31,870 bases of DNA from an uncultured Acetatifactor sp. (lineage in GTDB: Bacteria > Bacillota > Clostridia > Lachnospirales > Lachnospiraceae): contig CAJUIA010000041.1 of assembly GCA_910586485.1 (NCBI GenBank), positions 1-31,870 of the forward strand. The letters are read 5' to 3'. A program made the translations under genes and the position numbers. Position 1 is the stretch's first letter. Each line of letters begins with the position of its first letter. The notes beneath the pieces are model-generated. The model saw only the letters and a list, made by a program, of their open reading frames with translations, ran no database searches and was not told the origin of the DNA. Shown here piece by piece: positions 1 through 8,080 of the stretch.

Positions 1-62
1 TGCTGGATAGATTATACCATTCGTTCTACATGTCTATCAAATGGGGTATGAGGCATCATTAA
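1..62 (+). CDS. Possible 3' end of an upstream gene (19 codons visible)
   Basis: Reading frame 3 is open from the window edge to a TAA at 60-62 and ends in ...KWGMRHH. Nothing in this short tail identifies a family. It could be a chance open frame in AT-rich DNA. The next gene's ribosome site follows 25 bases later, which fits a co-transcribed pair. Confidence 0.25.
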   Translation, partial: LDRLYHSFYMSIKWGMRHH

Positions 63-98
63 AGCACATTTGAAATATGTAGAATGAGAGGAATTTTT

Positions 99-683
99 AT
101 GAACAAAAAAATTATTGTTATTGAAGGCTATTTAGCTTCTGGAAAGTCTACTTTTGCATTGCAGCTGTCCAAAGCACTAAATGTACCATATTTGATTAAG
201 GATACCTTTAAAATTGCACTGTGCAAAAATATATCTGTTGGAAGCAGAATAGAAAGTAGTATTTTTTCAACGGTCACATTTGATGGTATGATGTATGTTA
301 CGGAAAGAATACTGGAAACAAATAACCCTATTATTATTGAAGGGAATTTTGTTCCTGCTGGTGTTAAAAAGATTGATGAAGCCAGTACGATAAAGCACCT
401 GATTGCTAAATACAATTATATTTCTTTGGATTTTAAATTTATGGGTAATACGCAGATTTTGCATCAACGATTTTTGAAAAGAGAAGAAACTGTTGAACGC
501 GGTGAAGTAAACAAAATTGGGATGGATGTTCCCTTTGGCACGTTTAATCAGTGGTGCCGCAATCTTGACAATTTTGATATTGGTGGAGAAACAATACAAG
601 TAGATACAACCAATTTCTCCAATGTGAATTTCAATACCTACATCAAGTTAGCAAAAAAATTTATGGACAAACAAAATACATAA
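99..683 (+). CDS. P-loop kinase-like ATP-binding protein (AAA_33/zeta-toxin-like fold)
   Basis: The protein has 194 residues. The N-terminus carries a clear Walker A, GYLASGKST at residues 10-18, right after a hydrophobic strand (KKIIVIEG), as in small P-loop kinases, chloramphenicol-phosphotransferase-like and zeta-like proteins. A later segment (ILHQRFLKREE) resembles the LID region, where arginines contact phosphate. The substrate cannot be read from the sequence. I chose the ATG at 99 because GAGAGG at 87-92 sits 6 bases upstream; the in-frame ATG at 84 would place that site inside the gene. The gene is clearly more AT-rich than the genes after 957, so it may be acquired. It is soluble, with no signal or TM segment. 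A role as phosphotransferase, antibiotic kinase or toxin is open. Confidence 0.7.
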   Translation: MNKKIIVIEGYLASGKSTFALQLSKALNVPYLIKDTFKIALCKNISVGSRIESSIFSTVTFDGMMYVTERILETNNPIIIEGNFVPAGVKKIDEASTIKHLIAKYNYISLDFKFMGNTQILHQRFLKREETVERGEVNKIGMDVPFGTFNQWCRNLDNFDIGGETIQVDTTNFSNVNFNTYIKLAKKFMDKQNT

Positions 684-956
684 TTATGTCTTGTAGAGGC
701 TTAGTCTGAGACTGTATTATATTACAGAGAAAACTTGAAATTATCAAGAGGGATGGGAATATAGTGACGAAAAGGTGATGTTGAACGAGGGACATTTTAA
801 TGTTTAACACTGTGGGAACTTGGGGAGAAGTCAAGAGTATAGGGTAAAAGCAGGGCCTGAAATACAAAAGCAGTGCTGATTGAAAGTTATATGGAAAAGG
901 TGTTATAATATGCTTGTAGCAGAAAACGTTTGACTTTTTGGCAGGAGAGGTTTGAT
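684..956. other. Intergenic stretch without a recognisable gene
   Basis: This stretch holds only short interrupted frames. A 15-codon frame beginning ATGTTTAACACT near 800 and a second frame ending at about 878 do not resemble any family I know. The only functional element I can support is the promoter at 880-909. Confidence 0.5.
880..909 (+). promoter_or_regulatory. Promoter of the DUF342 gene, extended -10
   Basis: TTGAAA at 880-885 and TATAAT at 904-909 are separated by 18 bases. The -10 is preceded by TG at 901-902, giving TGTTATAAT, an extended -10. Transcription would start near 916, about 40 bases before the ATG at 957. Confidence 0.75.
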
Positions 957-2561
957 ATGTTTTTCTTTAATCGAGCGGAAAAGAAAAAGAAGCGAGAACA
1001 AACCGGTCATACGGAACGGGTCCGGGAGGCGGAGCAGGAACGGCCGTATGCAGAGAAGAAGGAGTCAGGTAAAAGCAGGTTTCTTACACCAGAGGAACGG
1101 CACATATCTAAGGACAAAAACGGCTGCCCCACTTTGGAGGAAGAAACCTTTTTTTGTAATTCAGACGCGAAATCCGTTTTGGGAGAGTCAATTATTATAA
1201 ATGGTTCGGATTATCTTCTGCGGATTAACGAAACGAGGATGGAGGTGCTGCTGACCTTATACCGAACTTATACCGAAGATGAACTTCGTAGTTTGCTGCG
1301 GGAGAATGGGATTGTTTATGGCATCCGGGAAAAAGCGCTGGAAGAGCTTGCACAGGGCAGGAAGAATTATGAAGAGACGCTCGTTGTCGTCGGCACTGCC
1401 GCAAAAGATGGCCGTGATGGATTTTTTGAATATCATTTTAACCCGCGTCCCGAAATGAGGCCGATTATATTACCGGACGGATCGGTGGATTATAATGTGC
1501 TGGGGAAGATAGAGCTTGTCACAAACGGCCAGCTTCTTGTTACATATCATCCGGCTTTGCCGGCCGTAATTGGCAGGGATGTTCTGGGAAATGCCATTGA
1601 GGCCCGCGAGGGCGAAGAGCTGCCGCCGTTACAGTGTAAGCGCTGCGAAACGGATGAAACTGGCTGCAGGTATGTTGCCGGTACGGAAGGGAATGTGACG
1701 ATTGAGGGAGGATGCCTGACGGTAACACCGATTTATGTGGTGGAAGGTAATTTAGATGCCGCTACCGGAAATGTGGATTTTCATGGAGATGTATTGATAC
1801 AGGGCAATGTTTTCGCTGGTGTTACGGTGAAGACAACCGGAAATATTACCGTAAACGGACATGTGGAAACGGCGTACCTTTATGCCAGAAAAGATGTCAT
1901 TTTGAAAAATGGAATGCAGGGTTCCGGGAATGGGGTGATTCGTGCAGGACGCAATGTTATGGCACGTTTTTTAGAGCAGACGCAGGTGTCTGCCGGAGAA
2001 GAAATCAATACGGGGGCTTTATTAAACTGTGAAGTGGAAGCGGGACAAAGGGTGGTGATTGCCGGTAACCGTGGTAATATTATTGGCGGCACCGTTACGG
2101 CGGTGGAACAAATTTCGGCAGTTTCCATCGGAAATCGTGCCGGCGTAAATACGCAGCTGGTGATCGGCCTGGATTGTGAATTTAAGTATAAGATGGAAGA
2201 AATTGATCGCCTGACAAAGGAATATCTTGATAATATGACAGACGCCATGAGTGCGTTGAATCGCATGAATCAACAGCTAAAGATGCAGCCAGCCGCTCCT
2301 GAATTAAATCAGCAGAAGGCGGAGCAGATGCGCAGAAAGATTAGTTATCAGCTGAAATTAAAGGAGCTTTCCACGAAACGGGAGCAGTTGATTGACATTA
2401 ATCGACGCTCTGCGGATGGAAAAATTATTGTTGGCGGAATTGCCAACGTAGGATGCGTTATTATTATAAACGGTTTGCGGGAAACGCTGCATTCGGAGTA
2501 TCGGAATGTAACTTTTAAAAAGGGTATGCAGGAAATAAGGATTGTATCTAATAAACAGTAA
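957..2561 (+). CDS. FapA/DUF342-family protein
   Basis: The protein has 534 residues. Its N-terminus is strongly charged (RAEKKKKREQ...) and looks disordered. The middle shows the DUF342/FapA pattern: short glycine-rich repeats such as GNVDFHGDVLIQGNV and GNITVNGHVE predict a right-handed beta-helix with rungs of 16-18 residues. After it comes a helical coiled-coil stretch (KYKMEEIDRLTKEYLDNM to about QLKELSTKREQL) and a return to beta strands. FapA-family proteins are cytoplasmic and often linked to flagella or cell polarity, but their biochemical role is not settled. No flagellar gene is visible here. The ATG at 957 is chosen because AGGAGAGG at 943-950 lies 6 bases upstream; an in-frame TTG at 930 lies before that site. 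The gene probably shares its transcript with the phosphorylase that follows 55 bases later. Confidence 0.85.
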   Translation: MFFFNRAEKKKKREQTGHTERVREAEQERPYAEKKESGKSRFLTPEERHISKDKNGCPTLEEETFFCNSDAKSVLGESIIINGSDYLLRINETRMEVLLTLYRTYTEDELRSLLRENGIVYGIREKALEELAQGRKNYEETLVVVGTAAKDGRDGFFEYHFNPRPEMRPIILPDGSVDYNVLGKIELVTNGQLLVTYHPALPAVIGRDVLGNAIEAREGEELPPLQCKRCETDETGCRYVAGTEGNVTIEGGCLTVTPIYVVEGNLDAATGNVDFHGDVLIQGNVFAGVTVKTTGNITVNGHVETAYLYARKDVILKNGMQGSGNGVIRAGRNVMARFLEQTQVSAGEEINTGALLNCEVEAGQRVVIAGNRGNIIGGTVTAVEQISAVSIGNRAGVNTQLVIGLDCEFKYKMEEIDRLTKEYLDNMTDAMSALNRMNQQLKMQPAAPELNQQKAEQMRRKISYQLKLKELSTKREQLIDINRRSADGKIIVGGIANVGCVIIINGLRETLHSEYRNVTFKKGMQEIRIVSNKQ

Positions 2562-2616
2562 GCGGTGCGAAAAACGGCCAGGCAGAGCAGGTCTGACGAT
2601 CAGGAGAGAGAAAAGC

Positions 2617-3378
2617 ATGATTACGGAAACCTTTGACAATCAATCAGAAGCGATCATCAATCCGCAGAGGAAGGTAAATTCGCCGCAGGTGGATGCGTGC
2701 ATTTTGACCTTTTCTCATGTGATTGAAAGGTTCGTTCTGGAAAATTACCAGTGCAGGCAGATTGCATCATTTTGGTTTGCAACGGGGAATACGCCGATTT
2801 ATGGTATTGACTATAAGGGAAAAAAATTTGCATTTTATAAAACTTATGTAGGTGCACCTGCATGTGTGGGCACGGTGGAGGATACTTTATCGGAAATAAA
2901 GACGGACAAATATATCGTATTTGGCGGTGCAGGCTGTCTGAATAAGGAAATTGCACATGGGAAGGTGATGATACCCACGCAGGCCTATCGGGATGAAGGT
3001 ACTTCCTATCATTACGCACCCGCAGCAGATTATGTTACGGTCAGGAATGCAGACATTGTGGCTGCTTTTATGGAGGAAAACCATATTCCGTTTGTGAAAG
3101 GGAAAACATGGACAACGGATGCCTTCTATAGGGAAACCGTTCATAATTTTGAAAAGCGGAAAGCGGACGGCTGCATTTCCGTAGAAATGGAGTGTGCAGC
3201 TTTACAGGCAATGTGCGATTTCAGGGGGCTGAATTTGTATACCTTTTTTACAAGCGGTGATTTGCTGGATGCTCCTGAGTGGGATGCTAGACATAAAGAA
3301 GGACAAACGGAAGGTACACAGCACGATGCAGGCCATTTTGATATTGCATTGGAACTGGCACGATATGTGGTCGAATAA
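2617..3378 (+). CDS. Nucleoside phosphorylase (PNP/uridine phosphorylase superfamily)
   Basis: The protein has 253 residues. It should cleave a nucleoside with phosphate to give a free base and (deoxy)ribose-1-phosphate in the cytoplasm. Superfamily marks are the central glycine segment FGGAGCLNKEIAHGKVMIP and the nucleoside-binding motif SVEMECAAL, whose MExE-type acid contacts the ribose. A third mark is the C-terminal FFTSGD segment, where the aspartate normally contacts the purine or assists proton transfer. Whether it prefers uridine or a purine nucleoside cannot be decided by eye. The ATG at 2617 has AGGAGAGAG at 2602-2610; an upstream in-frame start at 2542 would overlap the DUF342 gene and has no ribosome site. 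It probably forms an operon with the preceding gene. Confidence 0.88.
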   Translation: MITETFDNQSEAIINPQRKVNSPQVDACILTFSHVIERFVLENYQCRQIASFWFATGNTPIYGIDYKGKKFAFYKTYVGAPACVGTVEDTLSEIKTDKYIVFGGAGCLNKEIAHGKVMIPTQAYRDEGTSYHYAPAADYVTVRNADIVAAFMEENHIPFVKGKTWTTDAFYRETVHNFEKRKADGCISVEMECAALQAMCDFRGLNLYTFFTSGDLLDAPEWDARHKEGQTEGTQHDAGHFDIALELARYVVE

Positions 3379-3440
3379 CGGAATGTAAATGCCGAAAGCA
3401 AATAGCGGAATGTTAATAACGAAAAATAGGTGAAAGCGAA

Positions 3441-3617
3441 GTGCTGAAATTGAAAAAAGTATCCCTTCATGAATTTTTGCGCTTAAGAAAGCTGGTTTAC
3501 CGCAGTGCAAGGCCCCTTGATTATACGAAATGGAAATTTTTATTTGAAAACGGCAGCTGTGATGATTTTTTGACGGTTTTGTCCGGTTATCAGAATGTTC
3601 GGCAGATTGGATTTTGA
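3441..3617 (+). pseudogene. Truncated N-terminal remnant, possibly of a prenyltransferase-repeat protein
   Basis: A GTG-started frame of 58 codons follows an AGGTGA site at 3428-3433. Its translation (KVSLHEFLRLRKLVYR..., then WKFLFENG and FLTVLSGYQN) reads like real protein. It resembles, from memory, the start of clostridial proteins with prenyltransferase/terpene-cyclase-like alpha-alpha repeats, where YQN is normally followed by a DGGFG motif. Here the frame stops after VRQIGF, close to where that motif should be. The rest of the gene is missing and the next gene begins 67 bases later. The most likely reading is a deletion remnant. A genuine 58-residue protein is less likely. Confidence 0.4.
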
Positions 3618-3684
3618 TCTGCCTGTGTCAGAAGCTTTGTTATAGTTGACTTGGAAGCCGGCATGGATGTAAAGGAGGCAGCGT

Positions 3685-4818
3685 ATGCAAGATGGATTTT
3701 TAGTCAGTGAATGGGCCTTGATCCGTCGGAATGAGCTGGTAGACATTCCGGATCAATTAGAGATACATCCTGACTTTTTGCAGGTTATTACTCATGAAGA
3801 GTTTGAGCGTGCGTTTCGGGAAATCGGCGGGATGTTTTACCAAATGTACACTGATATGGCGGAGGATCCCCAAAGATTCGGGTTACCGCTGTACAGAGAA
3901 GAGGAATATGATTATTTTTCCGATCAGGCCAGAGAAGCAAGGAGCGCACCATGGCAGCCTTTTTATTTTCTGTACTGCCTGTTTGCATGCAGCGATTTCA
4001 GGGGAGATGTATTGACTGCGGAAACAGCGGAGATTCGTAAAATAAACAAAGCCAAAAAGACAAATTTATTGCTGGAGGCTTTGTGCGATTATGGTTTTAC
4101 GTTTGGAGGCATAAAAAAATACAGCTTGTCGTCTGGAGGTTATCTGGAAATTGATTATCCGGATAATCGCAATGTTTTAACGGTTTTGTATGCCGTTGCT
4201 TCAAAAGTAAAAAACACGCAGCTTAAGGATGTGAAAAACTACTATTCGAATGTAATAGCTTTCAGCAACGGGTTTATTGGTTGGAATTATAAAGTATTGG
4301 CCGAAGACCTGTATACCTGCAGTCTGGCGGAGGGCTGTGATTATGTGGCTGATAAAATGCACGTTGAGGCGGACAGAGAGGCGATCACAGCCTTGGACAA
4401 AATTCTCATGGAATTCGGGGCTGTAAGGAAGAAAGGGGACCCCAATGAAGGGCCGTCCCTCCGATATTTTTGCAGGAAATCATCAGTCTATGATTATGCG
4501 CTGACCTCCGACAGGGGAGTGCTGTATCTGGAGCTGCGAATCCGAAATGCGCAGAACTGCTTAGAGTATGTAAGCGAATGCCCTGAAGGGATAGCAGAGA
4601 TGTTCCGCTATAGTGATTCCGGATGTCAGAATCGCAGGAACGGCACCTGCAAATCCGGAGTGAAGTATATATTTGAGCAGGAAGAAAAATGGCATTGCGG
4701 ATGCTGTGGCGCTCCCTTTAAAATACATCCCGTAACGGAAGATATTCCCCATTACCTGAAACTGATGGAGTTGGGCGGTAAAAAGCAGACGAGGCCTGGA
4801 GGAAGACGGACACATTGA
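3685..4818 (+). CDS. Conserved-looking hypothetical protein with Cys-rich C-terminus
   Basis: I do not recognise this 377-residue family. The first 260 residues are a mixed helix/strand protein with many aromatic residues and no signal or TM segment. The last 90 residues contain C-x7-C (CQNRRNGTC) and, about 22 residues on, CGCCG, a four-to-five-cysteine arrangement that could hold zinc. The ribosome site AAAGGAGG at 3671-3678 sits 6 bases before the ATG. The next gene follows about 40 bases after the stop with its own strong site, so 3685-6356 may be one transcript of small accessory proteins (this gene, DUF3788, GNAT, NUDIX). No function is offered. Confidence 0.75.
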   Translation: MQDGFLVSEWALIRRNELVDIPDQLEIHPDFLQVITHEEFERAFREIGGMFYQMYTDMAEDPQRFGLPLYREEEYDYFSDQAREARSAPWQPFYFLYCLFACSDFRGDVLTAETAEIRKINKAKKTNLLLEALCDYGFTFGGIKKYSLSSGGYLEIDYPDNRNVLTVLYAVASKVKNTQLKDVKNYYSNVIAFSNGFIGWNYKVLAEDLYTCSLAEGCDYVADKMHVEADREAITALDKILMEFGAVRKKGDPNEGPSLRYFCRKSSVYDYALTSDRGVLYLELRIRNAQNCLEYVSECPEGIAEMFRYSDSGCQNRRNGTCKSGVKYIFEQEEKWHCGCCGAPFKIHPVTEDIPHYLKLMELGGKKQTRPGGRRTH

Positions 4819-4857
4819 GCAGCGTTATTGGATTCAGTTATAATAAAGGAGGCAGGC

Positions 4858-5271
4858 ATGTACGAGAGAATGCTTGATAAAAAGACAATACCTTCCATCG
4901 AAGAAATGACCGGATTCTGCGGTAAAAATGCGGAAAGGTTTTCCCTGCTGAATGAGTGGCTGGTGTCTACTTTTCATACGGAGGAAACGATTGTTTTTCC
5001 TTACGGCAATCAATATGGCTGGGGCGTGGCCCATAAGATGAAAAACAAGCTGATCTGCAATGTTTTCGCGGAGGATAATGCCTTTACGGTTATGATGAGG
5101 CTGTCGGACCGGCAGTATCAAGCCGTTTATGACCGGCTTCAGGATTATGCGAAGGGATACATAGATAACAGGTATCCCTGCGGCGACGGCGGATGGATTC
5201 ATTATCGTGTTTCGAGCGAGGAACATTTTGACGACATAAAGACCTTGCTGTCCGTCAAATGTTTGCAGTAA
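4858..5271 (+). CDS. DUF3788-family protein
   Basis: The protein has 137 residues and is cytoplasmic. The family pattern is the segment WGVAHKMKNKLICNVFAEDNAFTV, which corresponds to the DUF3788 core (Trp-Gly, a basic stretch, then Leu/Ile-Cys and a conserved aromatic). A C-terminal GGWIHYRV segment follows. The function of this family is not known to me; members often sit among small accessory genes in Firmicutes. The ATG at 4858 is chosen for AAAGGAGG at 4845-4852. An in-frame TTG at 4828 would lie before that site. The GNAT gene begins 19 bases after the stop. Confidence 0.75.
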   Translation: MYERMLDKKTIPSIEEMTGFCGKNAERFSLLNEWLVSTFHTEETIVFPYGNQYGWGVAHKMKNKLICNVFAEDNAFTVMMRLSDRQYQAVYDRLQDYAKGYIDNRYPCGDGGWIHYRVSSEEHFDDIKTLLSVKCLQ

Positions 5272-5290
5272 TATAAGGGGGTACACTCAA

Positions 5291-5812
5291 ATGATTTATT
5301 TTTCGAATGAGCAAATAACAATTCGCAGCATGGAGCTGGAAGATGCACAGGCAATTACGGATGCTGAAATCCAGCAGGGGTGGGACGCGTCCGTTGAAAA
5401 ATATCACAGAAGATTAGAGGATCAGAGATCGGGGAAGGCGATTGCGTTGGTTGCGGAATGCGCCGGCAGTCCGGTGGGCTATATCAATGTTTACCCTGAC
5501 AGTACGTGGGGAGCCTTCGGCGGAAAAGGCTATCCGGAAATCGTTGATTTTGGTGTCCTGGAAAAATATCGGGGAAGGGGTGTCGGCACGGCTCTGATGG
5601 ATGCTGCCGAGAAAATTGCCGCCGAGTATGCGGATAGGGTCTACCTTGGCGTCGGTCTGCACAGCGGCTATGGAAGTGCGCAGCGAATGTATGTGAAGCG
5701 CGGTTATATACCGGACGGTTCCGGCGTCTGGTATCAGGACAAAATGTGTGAGCAGTATGGAGACTGCAAAAATGATGATGATCTGGTTCTGTATCTTTCA
5801 AAGGAACTGTGA
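5291..5812 (+). CDS. GNAT-family N-acetyltransferase
   Basis: The protein has 173 residues. The acetyl-CoA binding motif A is visible as VLEKYRGRGVGTALMDAAEKIA near residues 95-114, with the Q/RxxGxG/A signature as RGRGVG. Before it is the expected beta-4 strand (EIVDFGVL). After it comes a strand-helix unit ending in RMYVKRGYIPDG, typical of motif B. Such enzymes transfer acetyl from acetyl-CoA to a small molecule or protein amine; the substrate is unknown. A G-rich AAGGGGG site lies about 10 bases before the ATG. It sits between the DUF3788 and NUDIX genes and is probably co-transcribed with them. Confidence 0.85.
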   Translation: MIYFSNEQITIRSMELEDAQAITDAEIQQGWDASVEKYHRRLEDQRSGKAIALVAECAGSPVGYINVYPDSTWGAFGGKGYPEIVDFGVLEKYRGRGVGTALMDAAEKIAAEYADRVYLGVGLHSGYGSAQRMYVKRGYIPDGSGVWYQDKMCEQYGDCKNDDDLVLYLSKEL

Positions 5813-5831
5813 GATTTGGAGGTTTATTGTT

Positions 5832-6356
5832 ATGCGTTTTCGGTATTGTCCTTATTGCGGGAAGAAAGCGGAAATGAGGGGGATTGGTGATGAGGGATTG
5901 ATCCCCTATTGTACGCAATGTGAAACGCCGCTATGGGATCTGTTCACCACTAGTATTATTGCGGCGGTGGTAAATGAATGCGGCGAAATTGCGCTGCTGC
6001 AGCAGAATTATGTTTCGGCAACAAACTATGTATGTGTTGCCGGAATCATGAAGCCGGGAGAATCGGCAGAGGCTGCGGCGGTGCGTGAGATTGGTGAGGA
6101 ATTAGGGCTGCAGGCAAAGTCGATTGAGTATGTGAAGAGCTATCCCTATGAGAAAAAGGAGATGCTGATGCTGGGATTCAAGGCGGTCGTGGAAAGGCAA
6201 AATTTTACGTTGTCAGGGGAAGTGGACAACGCTGAATGGGTGAAGCTTGAGGATGCTCTGGGACTGCTTCGTGAAGGCAGTATTGCCTGGCAGCTGGTTA
6301 AAGCGGTTACAGGGACTTCCTGTTTTGAAGCCAAGACATTCGTTCCACCAGTTTAA
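5832..6356 (+). CDS. NUDIX hydrolase with N-terminal zinc ribbon (NudC-like)
   Basis: The protein has 174 residues. A zinc ribbon (CPYC at 6-9, CTQC at 27-30) precedes a NUDIX domain. The box spans residues 71-93 and matches G-x5-E-x7-RE-x2-EE-x-G-hydrophobic exactly (GIMKPGE...REIGEELGL). The enzyme should hydrolyse a nucleoside diphosphate linked to another moiety, perhaps a dinucleotide such as NADH, using a divalent metal. The ATG at 5832 follows TTTGGAGG at 5815-5822; the frame is also open upstream within the GNAT gene, but without a ribosome site. The last 17 codons (6307-6356) lie over the antisense remnant at 6307-6600, so the native C-terminus may have been replaced by foreign sequence. 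Confidence 0.88.
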   Translation: MRFRYCPYCGKKAEMRGIGDEGLIPYCTQCETPLWDLFTTSIIAAVVNECGEIALLQQNYVSATNYVCVAGIMKPGESAEAAAVREIGEELGLQAKSIEYVKSYPYEKKEMLMLGFKAVVERQNFTLSGEVDNAEWVKLEDALGLLREGSIAWQLVKAVTGTSCFEAKTFVPPV

Positions 6357-6600
6357 AATATCCTATGGCGGACAGGGGATACATCATGACATAGTAGGGG
6401 AATACATATCTTGCTTTTGCTTCCTACAAGATGCCGAAGAAAAAGTCGCCAATAATCACAACAGTCAGCAGATGATCAAGAGGCTGTGTTTCCTTTCGGA
6501 TGGCAAGCAAATAGTAAAGCAGCATACTCAGATAGATCAGGAACTGCATCCTGTCTGCAAAGCAGGAGCTCTTTCCGGGGTCTTATAGCCATAATTCAGA
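6307..6600 (-). pseudogene. C-terminal remnant of a polytopic membrane glycosyltransferase-like protein
   Basis: On the minus strand a frame reads SSCFADRMQFLIYLSMLL..., then VVIIGDFFFGIL, a TAG (complement of 6424-6426), and continues EAKARYVFPYYV...AIGYFK to a TAA at 6307-6309. In intact membrane glycosyltransferases of the PMT/ArnT-like type I know a final TM segment followed by LWEAK(A/S)RYVFPY. The TAG stands exactly where that Trp (TGG) would be, so a single G-to-A change explains it. A second in-frame stop (TAA at about 6583-6585) lies upstream and the rest of the gene is absent. It lies 3' to 3' against the NUDIX gene and directly downstream of the 6674-7837 gene. Confidence 0.6.
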
Positions 6601-6673
6601 GAGAATTGTGTGAAATAATTTTACCTTTCAGAACTGGTGAGAATAAAGGTAATGATTATGCAAACTTGTAATT

Positions 6674-7837
6674 TCACTGATTTGTGCCTCTGTCTCGTTG
6701 CAGTATATATTTATGAGTGCCGTCAAAAGGGCGGCCTGATTTTTGTGCATTAACTTTTTCAGTGCATCTGTGAGCAAACAATGTCAGATGTACTGTGGCT
6801 TGTTCTCTGTCAAAGATAAGCGCAGTGAGGATATTTACCATAGCATTGGATGAATTTATCAGATGCTTTTCTAAGTTCGCAACATCGTTTTCAGTAAATT
6901 TTCCGATCAACTGAAACGCAAAATCAGACATTTCTGAAAAATCATAGTATTTCAGTGCTGTCAGGATCGACTCGATTTCTCCTTCGAAACGCAAGTACTC
7001 CAGGCTTCCTGCTTGAAGATTGTATTTATTTTCGTTCACATCAATATTCATGACGTTAGTAAAGTCTTTCATCATAAAATGTCTGTATGTGCTTTCTGTC
7101 AACATCGGTTTTAAAGCATATATGATCGCAGCATAGTCCTGTGGCAGTGTTAATAGGACACTCTCAATTTTTACTTTACTGCGAATAAATGCAGGCGGAG
7201 TATTTATGATACAACCGGGAACATGAACACGCATCCAGTCAAAGTCTTCACTGCTTTTATTATTGTTTTCTATGGCGGTATTATAATTAATGCAGGTGGA
7301 TGCTGCAGTTTTGCCATTATTTAGATATGTGGCAGTGTCAATACCTGTGTCTTCTTCCATATCAATATTATACCGATAGCTTTCGAGGGTACTGATGAGA
7401 GAATTATTTAAAGGAGCAAAATTATCGCCTTTAAGGCAGGTCAAGAATACCTGGGCGATAAAAGTAAGCTTATCTTCGGAGGTATAATATTTTAATAATC
7501 TGTTTTTCTCGTTTTCGGATAGTGCAGCATTTTTTAAAAGAACAGCCAATACTTTTGCAACAATGGTAAAATCCTGTATGGCGCTTTTGCTTAATCTATC
7601 TTTGGCTGCATCTATTGTAAGGTTGGCGAGATCAACTCGAAGGCTGTTGGTCAGATCCTTTTTTCCTTTTGCATAGTTCGAGCACACGGAATCGGATAGT
7701 ACGTTATTACTATCCGAAAAAAGATGGCCCGTAAGCAGGAGGTTTATACAGTTTAACTGTGTTAAGTTTGTGAATTGCTTGATGCCGCATGTATAGAATG
7801 TGGCAAAAATAAGCGGTATGCTCATTACAGCTGACAT
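6674..7837 (-). CDS. Hypothetical protein, divergent partner of a SIR2-like gene
   Basis: I do not recognise this 387-residue protein. It looks mainly alpha-helical and soluble, with a mildly hydrophobic N-terminus (MSIPLIFATFYTCG) that is not a convincing TM segment. It has many Asn/Lys residues typical of AT-rich genes. Two stretches look conserved in character: YAAIIYALKPML in the middle and LRFEGEIESILTALKYYDFSEM followed by DFAFQLIGKFTENDV near the C-terminus. The ribosome site AAAGGT (7846-7851, minus strand) lies about 8 bases before the ATG. It faces away from the SIR2-like gene across a 411-base AT-rich region. That arrangement and its composition hint at an acquired two-gene module. 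No function is assigned. Confidence 0.7.
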   Translation of the reverse strand: MSAVMSIPLIFATFYTCGIKQFTNLTQLNCINLLLTGHLFSDSNNVLSDSVCSNYAKGKKDLTNSLRVDLANLTIDAAKDRLSKSAIQDFTIVAKVLAVLLKNAALSENEKNRLLKYYTSEDKLTFIAQVFLTCLKGDNFAPLNNSLISTLESYRYNIDMEEDTGIDTATYLNNGKTAASTCINYNTAIENNNKSSEDFDWMRVHVPGCIINTPPAFIRSKVKIESVLLTLPQDYAAIIYALKPMLTESTYRHFMMKDFTNVMNIDVNENKYNLQAGSLEYLRFEGEIESILTALKYYDFSEMSDFAFQLIGKFTENDVANLEKHLINSSNAMVNILTALIFDREQATVHLTLFAHRCTEKVNAQKSGRPFDGTHKYILQRDRGTNQ

Positions 7838-7909
7838 TTTTTACCTTTCTTGTCATTGCTTATCACATATTTATTTTGGAAATTTAATATATTCGATGCT
7901 ATTTAAACT

Positions 7910-7938
7910 ATCATAACACAGAGGCAAGAAAATAACAA
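7910..7938 (-). promoter_or_regulatory. Promoter of the 387-residue gene
   Basis: On the minus strand TTGTTA (7938-7933) and TATGAT (7915-7910) are exactly 17 bases apart. TG lies one base before the -10, giving an extended -10. The leader to the ATG would be about 65 bases. Confidence 0.65.
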
Positions 7939-7964
7939 GATAATAAAAATAAAATAGAAAGATA

Positions 7965-7993
7965 TTGAAAAGAATTTGAAAACATATTATAAT
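7965..7993 (+). promoter_or_regulatory. Promoter reading toward the SIR2-like gene
   Basis: TTGAAA at 7965-7970 and TATAAT at 7988-7993 have a 17-base spacer. It would give a leader of about 250 bases before the SIR2-like start, containing the short frame at 8018-8080. Confidence 0.6.
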
Positions 7994-8017
7994 AATGAAC
8001 AACAATAAGGGATATTT

Positions 8018-8080
8018 ATGTATAGCACAAAAATAAAGGTTTTGTTAGATGTTTTTGAGAATGGTCAATATAGTGCTTAA
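8018..8080 (+). CDS. Possible 20-residue leader ORF or gene remnant
   Basis: ATG follows an AAGGG site at about 8007-8011 and reads MYSTKIKVLLDVFENGQYSA before TAA. It lies just downstream of the 7965-7993 promoter. The sequence is protein-like (amphipathic helix, then NGQYSA) and may be the surviving N-terminus of a lost helix-turn-helix-like protein, a leader peptide, or chance. Confidence 0.25.
   Translation: MYSTKIKVLLDVFENGQYSA

Noticed and set aside
6357..6673. Plus-strand frames of 61-113 codons after the NUDIX gene
   Set aside because: No ribosome site or family likeness; the meaningful frame here is the decayed minus-strand membrane protein.
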